Below, piece after piece: positions 33,768-40,641 of a DNA stretch of 46,712 nt. The position numbers were made by a program, and so were the translations under genes. Positions within the stretch are counted from its first letter, which is position 1; every line of letters begins with the position of its first letter. The notes below the pieces were generated by a model that made no database searches, was not told the DNA's origin, and worked only from the letters and a program-made list of their open reading frames with translations. Source of the stretch: CALWZE01 sp964645785 (GTDB lineage: Bacteria; Bacillota; Clostridia; Oscillospirales; Ruminococcaceae); assembly GCA_964645785.1 (NCBI GenBank), contig CAZYAV010000019.1, positions 1 to 46,712 of the forward strand, given 5' to 3'.

Positions 33768-34637
33768 TCACTGCTTGACGGCGGAGAATCCGACCGATTC
33801 AAACACGGCCATCGCCTCGGGCGTTTGCAGATAGTCGAGGAACGCCTGCGCGGCCTGCGCGTTTTCGCTGTTCTTCATCACGGCGGCCGGGTAGATCACC
33901 TGCCCGCACTGTTCCGCGGCGGCGACGTCCACCACCGTGAGACCCGCGCTGAACGCGTCGGTGCTGTAGACAACGCCGCATTCAACGCTTTTTTCGCTGA
34001 CCTGGGTCGTGACCTCCTTCACATTCGTGCCGTAGGTCAGCGAGCCCTGCTGCGCGAGCGCCTGCTCGTCCAGCCCGTAAAAGGCCAAAATGCGCTGGGT
34101 GTACTGGCCGACCGGCACGTCCTCGTTGCCCATCGCGAGCATGATTTCGCCCGCCTCGAGCCGCTGCGCGAGGTCGTCGAAGCTCTCCAGCCCGGCGGGG
34201 TTGCCCTGCGGCACGACGAGCGCGACCTTGTTCTCCAGCAGGTTGATCCGCGTGCCCTGTGCGACGAAATCCAGCCCGTCCGGGTTGACGTCGCTGGACG
34301 CCGCGCTGTCCAGCTGGTTCATCTGCTTCTGCCCGGCGGAGATGAACAGGTCGCAGACGGCGCCCTCCTCAATCTGGGTCTTGAGCGTGCCGGACGAGTC
34401 GAAGTTGAAGCTCAGGGCAACGTCCGGCGCGACAGCGGCGTAAAGCTGCTGGATCTCGGTGAGCGTCTCGGTCATCGAGGCGGCGGCGAACACGACAAGT
34501 TCGGTCTTGGGCGACGTATCGGGCGTGTCGGACGCATCGGTCGCGCCGTCCTGTCCGCTGCCGCTGTCCTGCCCGCCGCAGGCCGAAAGCCCGAGGAGGA
34601 GCGCAAGTACTGCGAGAATGGTAAGTGCTTTCTTCAT
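33768..34637 (-). CDS. modA: Molybdate-binding lipoprotein
   Basis: The protein has 289 residues. ATG 34637 follows AAAAGGAG. The signal peptide ends in lipobox LSAC (Cys27), then a Gly/Ser/Asp linker. ModA motifs: VVFAAASMTETL (oxyanion-binding Ser), FNFDSSGTLKTQIEEGAVCDLFISAG, ALVVPQGNP and, late, ECGVVYSTDA. It captures molybdate or tungstate outside the membrane for ModBC. It is the first gene of the mod trio, with an inverted repeat in its upstream region (34684-34701). Confidence 0.92.
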   Translation of the reverse strand: MKKALTILAVLALLLGLSACGGQDSGSGQDGATDASDTPDTSPKTELVVFAAASMTETLTEIQQLYAAVAPDVALSFNFDSSGTLKTQIEEGAVCDLFISAGQKQMNQLDSAASSDVNPDGLDFVAQGTRINLLENKVALVVPQGNPAGLESFDDLAQRLEAGEIMLAMGNEDVPVGQYTQRILAFYGLDEQALAQQGSLTYGTNVKEVTTQVSEKSVECGVVYSTDAFSAGLTVVDVAAAEQCGQVIYPAAVMKNSENAQAAQAFLDYLQTPEAMAVFESVGFSAVKQ

Positions 34638-34683
34638 GTCTGGAACTCCTTTTCCCATTTTTCAGGGGATTTATATTATTACC

Positions 34684-34701
34684 CACGCGGATTTACGCGT
34701 G
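34684..34701. promoter_or_regulatory. Inverted repeat upstream of modA, candidate regulator site
   Basis: CACGCG-GATTTA-CGCGTG, perfect 6-bp arms, flanked by a partly symmetric outer pair (GGTTATCA on one side, GGGTAATAA on the other). On the minus strand an AT-rich TAATAT lies next to it (about 34671-34676) without a good -35. It does not match the ModE consensus I know. A molybdate-responsive site is inferred from position only. Confidence 0.45.
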
Positions 34702-34775
34702 TGATAACCATGAAGAGGGGTGGAACATGCGATTCAATTGTCAAAGACCGCATCTGGATGAAGCGCTGCGGGCGC

Positions 34776-35801
34776 TCAGATCCCTTTGCCGAACCCGCAG
34801 TTGGGGAAGTGGCACTCGGGGCAATTGAGGCAGAGCCCGCCGTGTCCGAGCCCCGCGAGCCAGGCGGCCGTCACCGGCACGTCGGCCAGCAGACGGGGCA
34901 GGGCAAGATCGAAAATGGTGCGTTTGGCGTACATGACGCAGCCGGGCAGGCCGCAGACCGGCCGGCCGTCGTCGGTATAGGCGGTCAGGAACATGGCGCC
35001 GGGCAGAACGGGCGCGCCGTAGGAGACGACCTTTGCGCCGCTCTGCCGGATGGCGAGCGGAGTCTTGTCGTCCGGGTCGACGCTCATGCCGCCGGTGCAC
35101 AGCACCATCTCCACCCCCGTGTCCAACATCTTTTTGATGGCGCCCGTAATCATTTCGGGGTCGTCGCTGCACACCTCGTGCAGCTTCATCCCGCAGCCGT
35201 ATTCCGCAAGCTTCTCCTGAATCACCGGGGTGAAGGTGTCCTGAATGCGGCCGTAAAACACCTCGTTGCCGGTGGTGACCAGGCCGTAGGATTTTGATTT
35301 GATCGGCAAAAGCCGCAGGATCGGCACGCTGCCCGCGACCTTGCGCGCCTGCTCCATTTTCGCCTTGCTGATGACAAGGGGGATAATTCGGGTGCCGCAG
35401 AGCTTGTCGCCGCGCCGCACCGGGAAGCCGGACGCGCGGGTTGCAATCATCATGTCCCCGAGCGCGTTGACGGCGCGCAGCCGGTCGAGGTCGATCATCA
35501 GCAGGCCGTCCATGTCCGCGATCAGCTCGATTTTTCCCTCTTTCGGTTCGGTCGCGTGCATCCCCTCGCTCTGGCAGATACCGCGCAGAATCTCGGCCGC
35601 GTCGTTTTCGTGCAGCATGTTCTCGTTGTTCTCCCAGATGTAGACGTGATCCTTGCCCAGGCTGAGCAGCACAGGCACGTCCTGCTCGGTGATAATGTGT
35701 CCCTTGCGGAAGGCGGCGTCCTTGGTCACGCCCTTGATAATCTGGGTGATGTCGTGGCAGAGAACCTGGCCGACAGCGTCCTCGGTTTTCATCAGTTTCA
35801 T
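34776..35801 (-). CDS. MoeA-like molybdopterin-binding protein with a C-terminal Cys motif
   Basis: The protein has 341 residues. ATG 35801 follows CGGAGGAA; the frame upstream is not used. A MoCF-biosynthesis-type core is seen: SYGLVTTGNEVFYGRI (about 187-202), LCTGGMSVDPDD (the GGxSxD loop that binds molybdopterin), and PGAMFLTAYTDDGRPVCGLPG. The N-terminal half differs from classical MoeA and the protein is shorter (MoeA is about 400). The last 18 residues carry C324, C327, C330, C335 in CLNCPECHFPNCGFGKG, a probable metal or cluster site absent from MoeA. It lies between mod genes and the NTP transferase/ligase genes, so it belongs to the same pathway. Confidence 0.85.
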   Translation of the reverse strand: MKLMKTEDAVGQVLCHDITQIIKGVTKDAAFRKGHIITEQDVPVLLSLGKDHVYIWENNENMLHENDAAEILRGICQSEGMHATEPKEGKIELIADMDGLLMIDLDRLRAVNALGDMMIATRASGFPVRRGDKLCGTRIIPLVISKAKMEQARKVAGSVPILRLLPIKSKSYGLVTTGNEVFYGRIQDTFTPVIQEKLAEYGCGMKLHEVCSDDPEMITGAIKKMLDTGVEMVLCTGGMSVDPDDKTPLAIRQSGAKVVSYGAPVLPGAMFLTAYTDDGRPVCGLPGCVMYAKRTIFDLALPRLLADVPVTAAWLAGLGHGGLCLNCPECHFPNCGFGKGI

Positions 35802-35966
35802 AGCGGTTCCTCCGTGTTGGTTTAAGCGGTTTTGGGTTTGTGCAGCCACCGGCGGCGCCGGCGGGGAGAAAAGCCCGCGCCCCGGGCGGGCAAAACGGGC
35901 GGCGGGAAAAAACAGGGTCAGTATGCAGGGCGGCCGAAGCGGCCTGTTCGGCGGGAATCCGGCGGC
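35802..35966. other. Intergenic region before the MoeA-like gene
   Basis: 165 bp on the minus strand downstream of the NTP transferase gene; GC-rich without a clear terminator or promoter, so co-transcription is possible. Confidence 0.35.
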
Positions 35967-36584
35967 TCAGGCGGAGCCGCCGGCGTCCTGCAAGCCGGCA
36001 AAGTGGACGAGCCGCTCGTAGTCCTCCGGCGTGTCCGCATCGTAAACAAGGCCGGGGTCGTCCACCTCAAGGCGGTCGATCCGGCAGCCGAGCGAGTCGA
36101 GCGCGCCGCGCATCCCGCCCTCGCCGTCAAACGCGAGCAGGGCAGGGATATGCGCCGCGTCGATGAGGATGGGGTGCCCGCAGCGGCCGCCGTACATCGG
36201 CCGGACAACGCCGCAGCCGGACGCCTGCATGCGGCGCAGCATCGCCCCAAGCGTTTCGGCCGAAAAGAGGGGCGCGTCGCCGGGCAGGAAAAAGAACCCG
36301 TCAACCCGGCCGCGCAGCGCCGCCATCCCGATGCAGGCGGAACGGAACATGTCGGTTGCGGCAAAATCGGGGTTGTGCACGCACTCGACCCCCAGCGGCT
36401 GCAAATAATTCGTCAGCCGCGTGGCCTCCCGCCCGGTAACCGCCACAATCGGGCAGGCGCCGAACCCGCGCAGGGTGCCGGCAGCCCGGCCGATCACGGT
36501 TCCGCCGCCGAGCGGCAGCAGCGGCTTGAACGCCCCCATGCGGGAGGAGCGTCCCGCGGCGACAATCAGTGCGCCTGTGTTCAT
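35967..36584 (-). CDS. MobA-like NTP transferase (DVU_1551 type)
   Basis: The protein has 205 residues. It opens with LIVAAGRSSRMGAFKPLLPLGG, the nucleotide-binding signature of MobA/MocA transferases (Gly-rich loop, Arg, Lys), then FFFLPGDAPLF with the metal Asp, and GRCGHPILI. MocA-type enzymes attach CMP or GMP to molybdopterin; DVU_1551-like members are annotated as NTP transferases of unknown product. ATG 36584 overlaps the ligase stop as ATGA. It sits between the MoeA-like gene and AMP ligase gene, fitting a molybdenum-cofactor modification role. Confidence 0.87.
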   Translation of the reverse strand: MNTGALIVAAGRSSRMGAFKPLLPLGGGTVIGRAAGTLRGFGACPIVAVTGREATRLTNYLQPLGVECVHNPDFAATDMFRSACIGMAALRGRVDGFFFLPGDAPLFSAETLGAMLRRMQASGCGVVRPMYGGRCGHPILIDAAHIPALLAFDGEGGMRGALDSLGCRIDRLEVDDPGLVYDADTPEDYERLVHFAGLQDAGGSA

Positions 36585-37693
36585 CGGTTCACCTCCAGGC
36601 TGCCCGTCCGGCGGATGCGCCGCTTGGCGATTCCGTTCGAGCAGACGGTTTTATCCCGCAGAACCTCGACCGAGAAGCCGGGGAACGCGGCTGCAAGCTT
36701 ATCCTGAAGCAATTTGGGGCGGACGCCGCCGCCGGCCGCCCGGACGGTGAGCCGGTTTTCGCAAAGCGCGGCGCTGTAATCCAGCACGGCGTCCTGCGCA
36801 AACAGAATCCGGTCGAGCGCGGGGGCGGAGACCGGGCTGCGCAGCTCGTCCATCCGCCCGTACACCGCGCCGAGGTTGCCGTTCGGCAGCAGCGACGCCG
36901 CGTCCCCCGTGCGGTAGCGGATGAGCGGCATCCCCTCCCGCCGCAGGGTGGTGAGCACCAGCTCGCCGTCCGGCAGCGTCTCCAGCAGGATGCCGCCGCG
37001 GATGTGCATCCCGTCCCGCGCCGGGGTCTCGACCGCGCAGCCAAGCCCGCTCTCGGTCATGCCGAAATGGACGAGCGCCTCGCAGCCCCACACCCGCTCG
37101 AGCGTCTCGATCACGGCGGGGGCGGCATAGTCGGCGGATACGAGCACCCGCGCGGGGCGCAGATCGGGCGCGGTGAGGGCGAGGCGGCGCATCTGCGCGG
37201 GTACGCCGACCAGCACGCGCGGCCGCCTTTGGCGGCAGAACGCGGCAGCCGCGATATAGTCCGCAATCGGGCCGAACACGGCGGGGATGCCCCCAAACCG
37301 CTCGATCCCCCGGCTGAGCAGGTCGCACAGCCCGTCCGGGTTATGCCCGGGCATGAAGATACCGACAGTGTCCCCCGCGCTGCACAGCAGATTCATCCCG
37401 CGGCAGAAGAAACCGACCGTGTCCTCGAGGTCTGCGTCGGTGAAGGCGAGCCGCTTGGGCGCGCCGGTTGTTCCCGAGGTGCGCATGGTGACCATCCGCC
37501 GCACGCTTGCCGGGGAGCAACAGAGCATGTACCGGCCGTGCAGCGCGATATCCCGCGCGCTGGTTAAGGGTAGCCGGGCAAGCTCGTCCAGGCTTTGCAG
37601 CGGCTGCACGGGCAGATACCGGTAAAACGGGGCGTTCGCCCGCGCATAGGCGATCTGCCGGTTGAGCAGGGTCAGCGTTTTGTCCATATCCAT
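36581..37693 (-). CDS. AMP-dependent ligase of the DVU_1553 (phenylacetate-CoA ligase-like) type
   Basis: The protein has 370 residues, shorter than phenylacetate-CoA ligases (about 430). ATG 37693 has GGAG 8 nt before. The AMP-binding P-loop RTSGTTGAPKRLAF is at about 71-84, HFGMTESGLG (adenine-contact motif) near 220, and YRTGDAASLLPNG near 280, with a reduced C-terminal domain. It adenylates a carboxylate and either makes a thioester or passes the acyl group on. Substrate is unknown. It overlaps the methyltransferase gene by 22 bp and the NTP transferase by 4 bp, so these enzymes act together. Confidence 0.88.
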   Translation of the reverse strand: MDMDKTLTLLNRQIAYARANAPFYRYLPVQPLQSLDELARLPLTSARDIALHGRYMLCCSPASVRRMVTMRTSGTTGAPKRLAFTDADLEDTVGFFCRGMNLLCSAGDTVGIFMPGHNPDGLCDLLSRGIERFGGIPAVFGPIADYIAAAAFCRQRRPRVLVGVPAQMRRLALTAPDLRPARVLVSADYAAPAVIETLERVWGCEALVHFGMTESGLGCAVETPARDGMHIRGGILLETLPDGELVLTTLRREGMPLIRYRTGDAASLLPNGNLGAVYGRMDELRSPVSAPALDRILFAQDAVLDYSAALCENRLTVRAAGGGVRPKLLQDKLAAAFPGFSVEVLRDKTVCSNGIAKRRIRRTGSLEVNR

Positions 37694-38268
37694 AATCCGT
37701 ACTCCGGCCTTGCCGCGCGCAGCAGCGGCAGCTCGCGCGGGTCGACACAGTCGCACAGCGCCCCCTGCATAAGCAGCTGGGCAAAGTGGGCGCGCAGCGC
37801 ATGGGTGAGCGATTCAAAGGATCTCAACACAAAATATTGCGCAAAAAACGCCTCGAGCGCGGGGCGGGGATACAGCATCCGCACAAGCGCGCTGTTGGGG
37901 AGCGCGGCGGCCTGCGGCGCGTGCAGGTCGGTGAGGATCACCCGGCCGCCGGGCGCGAGCACCCGCGCAAGCTCCCGCACGGTCTGCACAGGCTCGCACA
38001 GGGAAAAGACGCATTCCAGTACCGCCGCGTCAAACGCGCCGTCCGGATAGGGCAGCGCCTCCGCCCGTGCCGTGCAGACCGGAACGCCGGAGGCCTGCGC
38101 CGCAGCGGCCGCACTCGCAGGGTTTACGTCGCAGGCGTCGAGCGCGTACCGACCGGATGCGGCCAAGCGGCTTAGCAGCGCGCCGTCCCCGCAGCCGATT
38201 TCAAGCACCCGCCCCTGGGCGGGCAGCGCCGCTTGGATGCACGCGGAACAGTCCGGGCTGCGCCTCAT
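37672..38268 (-). CDS. trsM: SAM-dependent methyltransferase (TrsM, DVU_1556 type)
   Basis: The protein has 198 residues. ATG 38268 overlaps the trsS stop as ATGA. Class I motifs: VLEIGCGDGALLSRLA (motif I, about 23-38), ACDVNPAS, FDAAVLECVFSLCEPV and LAPGGRVILTDLHAP. The N-terminal CSACIQAAL and the Cys in the C-terminal half may be redox or metal-linked. The substrate is unknown; pairing with the radical SAM gene suggests both modify one molecule. Confidence 0.87.
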   Translation of the reverse strand: MRRSPDCSACIQAALPAQGRVLEIGCGDGALLSRLAASGRYALDACDVNPASAAAAAQASGVPVCTARAEALPYPDGAFDAAVLECVFSLCEPVQTVRELARVLAPGGRVILTDLHAPQAAALPNSALVRMLYPRPALEAFFAQYFVLRSFESLTHALRAHFAQLLMQGALCDCVDPRELPLLRAARPEYGLWIWTKR

Positions 38269-39581
38269 AGCGCCACCGCCGTCAGATAATGCGCGCAGAA
38301 CGGCTTGATTTTCCCGCCGCTGTACACGTGCAGGCTGCACCGCCGCAGCCGCTCGATATCGAGGTTCATCGCGTCCTGGAACGCCATGGCGGTCAGGGTG
38401 AAGCCGCCCGTGCGCACGCGGCGCAAAAAGGCCGCCATGTCGGGAATCTCATCGCTGCGCCCGCACTCGATATAGGCCGGTTTGGCCGGCAAATCCGCCG
38501 GGACGTCCTGCCGCGACCAGCGCCGGGCGATATATTCCCGGTTCTGTGCGGCGGTTGTGCGCGCGCAGGGGTCGGGTCGCTGCGCGCCGAACGGGACAAG
38601 CCCGCCGTCCGGGTTTGCAAGGAAGCTCGCGTGGAAGCCGCAAATCGGGTGGTCACACCGGGAGGGCAGAAAGGCGGCCTCGGGCAGCGCAAGCTGGGCG
38701 CAGAGGCCGGCGATCAGCTCGTCCAGGGTATACCGCTCGCCGTCGTCCGGCGCGGCGGGATACCGCCCGAAATAGGACACCGGCTGAAAGTGCACCCCGC
38801 GCACGGCGGGCGAGCGGGACGCGCCGAACCGGACAATCGAGCCAAGCTGCGCCGTGTTGATCCCGCGCACCAACGTGGGCACCAGAGTCACGCCGATGTG
38901 AAAATCGGCGCAGTTGGCGATTGCCCGCGTTTTGGTTTCCAGCAGAGGGCGGCCGCGCAGCTCCGTATAAACCGCGTCGTCCACCCCGTCAAACTGCAAA
39001 AAGACAATGGACAGCCCCGCCTCGGCCAGCTGCCGGACATAGTCCCGGTCGTCGGCCAGGCGGATGCCGTTTGTGTTGATCTGCACATAGGGCGCGCCGG
39101 CTTCTTTTGCGTACCGCACCAGCACGGGCAGATCGTCCCGCAGGGTCGGCTCGCCGCCCGAAAGCTGAAGCAGCGGGCGGCCGCAATCGGCCATGATCCT
39201 GTCCACCGCGTGTTTGAGTGTGTCGAGATCCGGCTCCTGCGCGGTTTCGCCGCCCCGCGCAAAGCAGAACGGACAGCGCAGGTTGCAGCGGCTCGTCACC
39301 TCCAGCAGCGCGCAGCAGGTCGCCTGCTCATGCTCGGCGCAGAGACCGCAGTTTGCCGGGCAGCCCAGCCCGCCGGAATCCCCGAGAGGCTGCGCTCCGG
39401 CGCGCCAGGCAAGGAAATCCAGCCGATTGCGCCAGACCGGCACGGCGAACGAGCCGTGCTCGGGGCAGGTTTTGCACAGATACACCGCATCGCCCCGGTC
39501 GACAAGCTCGGCCTCGAGCGGCGCGAGGCAGACCGGGCAGACCGACCGGGTGCGGCGCAGCAGGCGCTCAGCTTTCGCCAT
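38265..39581 (-). CDS. trsS: Radical SAM protein TrsS with extra Cys clusters
   Basis: The protein has 438 residues. The radical SAM site is C99-x3-C103-x2-C106 (CNLRCPFC). LQLSGGEPTLRDDLP and QINTNG follow in the expected order of a TIM barrel. Before it there is a zinc-ribbon-like pair C15/C18 with C36/C39 (CPVC, CKTC) and CPANCGLC at 74-81, another possible cluster site. Near the end CSLHVYSGGKIKPFCAHYLTA is typical of TrsS; some relatives are selenoproteins, here only ordinary Cys are seen. The product is not established. Its start overlaps the NifX-like gene by 14 bp. Confidence 0.9.
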   Translation of the reverse strand: MAKAERLLRRTRSVCPVCLAPLEAELVDRGDAVYLCKTCPEHGSFAVPVWRNRLDFLAWRAGAQPLGDSGGLGCPANCGLCAEHEQATCCALLEVTSRCNLRCPFCFARGGETAQEPDLDTLKHAVDRIMADCGRPLLQLSGGEPTLRDDLPVLVRYAKEAGAPYVQINTNGIRLADDRDYVRQLAEAGLSIVFLQFDGVDDAVYTELRGRPLLETKTRAIANCADFHIGVTLVPTLVRGINTAQLGSIVRFGASRSPAVRGVHFQPVSYFGRYPAAPDDGERYTLDELIAGLCAQLALPEAAFLPSRCDHPICGFHASFLANPDGGLVPFGAQRPDPCARTTAAQNREYIARRWSRQDVPADLPAKPAYIECGRSDEIPDMAAFLRRVRTGGFTLTAMAFQDAMNLDIERLRRCSLHVYSGGKIKPFCAHYLTAVAL

Positions 39582-39966
39582 GGTCGTGGTGATGCTCCTC
39601 GCAGTTTCCCTCGCCCGAGTGGCAGCCGGTGCCGCCGATGAAATCGGGAATCATGTTGAGCCGATAGCCGAGCGCGTCCGCCAGCGCAGCGCCGGTGCGC
39701 TGGCCGGCTGCGAGATAGCGGGTCACGCAGCCCTCGTCCGCGATGATGGTGAACGGGGCTTCCTCAATGGGACCGCAGAGCACCGCCTCGCAGTCGTGCT
39801 GGACAATCCTGCGCGCAAGCGCGCAGTCGTCCGCGCCGCCGCGGGGATAGGTGGTGACGACCGTGCCCTTGTCCGTGTCGAGGATCAGCAGATAGCGCGC
39901 GGCCGCAAAGGTCTCGGATATTGTCCCGGAAAGCCCCGGCTCGTCGGTCATGGCGGCAAAATACAT
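39568..39966 (-). CDS. NifX/NafY-type dinitrogenase iron-molybdenum cofactor-binding family protein
   Basis: The protein has 132 residues. ATG 39966 follows GGGAGGAAA. The fold matches NifX-type carriers of iron-molybdenum clusters: a beta strand start (MYFAAMTDEP), ISETFAAARYLLILD, then DCALARRIVQHDCEAVLCGPIEEAP and a region GCVTRYLAAGQRTGAAL. The C-terminus has C115, C122 and a cluster HHHDH (125-129) suited to binding metal. No nitrogenase genes are present, so it likely carries a molybdenum or iron cluster for the local pathway. Confidence 0.87.
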   Translation of the reverse strand: MYFAAMTDEPGLSGTISETFAAARYLLILDTDKGTVVTTYPRGGADDCALARRIVQHDCEAVLCGPIEEAPFTIIADEGCVTRYLAAGQRTGAALADALGYRLNMIPDFIGGTGCHSGEGNCEEHHHDHGES

Positions 39967-40043
39967 AGTGGTTTCCTCCCAAACGGTCAGCCGCGCGTCG
40001 CCAAAAAACGCGCGGCAGAGTGTGACGGCGGCAAAGCGGGCGC

Positions 40044-40064
40044 CGGGCTTTTGCCCAAAAGCCC
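40044..40064. repeat. Short hairpin between the GCAxxG and NifX-like genes
   Basis: An inverted repeat with GGGCTTTTG and CAAAAGCCC arms within the 125-bp gap; no T run. May act as an mRNA hairpin. Confidence 0.45.
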
Positions 40065-40091
40065 CGGTGCAGCCCCAATCGGGCGGGGCAC

Positions 40092-40499
40092 TCAGTCCTC
40101 CAAAAGCCCCTGCTCGCGCAGCAGCGCAACGCACTTTTCGCAAACGGCGAGGCAGAGCGGCTTGCAGCGTTCCGGCTTGTGGATGAGATGCTCCCCGGCG
40201 ATGTCCTCGCAGTTAATGGAGCCGTACTGCATCCCGTATTGCGCGTCAAACCACGCGGCAAGCTCGGGGATCATGGTGCTGGCGGCCTGCGAGCGGGAAA
40301 ACATCGACAGCAGCATCGCCCCGCCGGTGAGCGCCCCGCAGGCGGCGCCCGCGTGCACCCCAAGACACAGCCCCGACGCCGTGTTCGCCAGCAGCTCGTC
40401 CTCCTTCCCCAGCAGTTCAAGCCCCGTGCGGACAATCGCCTCGGTGCAGCAGCAGCCGCGCAGCAGGTACCCGTCGGTCAAGGTGCGTGGGTCAAGCAT
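40092..40499 (-). CDS. C_GCAxxG_C_C family protein (DVU_1555 type)
   Basis: The protein has 135 residues. The ATG at 40499 has GGGAGG 8 nt before; a TTG two codons earlier is not used. The family pattern is seen: N-terminal C16-C18 (GCCCTEA), C45, AACGALTGG with C54, then C97 (INCED), C112, C116, C120 and C123. So many Cys suggest redox or metal-cluster binding. It is the first gene of the minus-strand series and has its own promoter opposite that of the GTPase gene. Confidence 0.87.
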   Translation of the reverse strand: MLDPRTLTDGYLLRGCCCTEAIVRTGLELLGKEDELLANTASGLCLGVHAGAACGALTGGAMLLSMFSRSQAASTMIPELAAWFDAQYGMQYGSINCEDIAGEHLIHKPERCKPLCLAVCEKCVALLREQGLLED

Positions 40500-40532
40500 G
40501 GCCAAATCCTCCCGAATTATCGTGTGTAAACC

Positions 40533-40547
40533 TGACTGTACAAGTCA
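40533..40547. promoter_or_regulatory. Palindrome near the start point of the minus-strand cluster
   Basis: TGACT-GTACA-AGTCA, perfect 5-bp arms; it lies just downstream of the minus-strand -10 box and so is well placed for repression. Confidence 0.5.
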
Positions 40548-40600
40548 AGTTTATCCCGCCGTATATACTCTTGTCAAGGTTGAAAGGGCTGTGATAGAAT
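40548..40600. promoter_or_regulatory. Overlapping divergent promoters of the molybdenum-linked cluster and the GTPase gene
   Basis: Plus strand: TTGTCA 40571-40576, 18-bp spacer, TAGAAT 40595-40600. Minus strand: TTGACA 40577-40572, 18-bp spacer, TAAACT 40553-40548. The two -35 boxes share the same bases, so one regulator could control both. Confidence 0.65.
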
Positions 40601-40641
40601 AAAAAAGTCACAGGTAACGAAATTGCGGGAGGTCGGGAGAA

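Noticed and set aside
38265..39581. Selenocysteine in TrsS
   Set aside because: The frame has no internal TGA and shows ordinary Cys at the expected places.
39568..39966. Nitrogenase accessory gene
   Set aside because: The fold is NifX-like, but no nif genes are present, so the name is restricted to the family.
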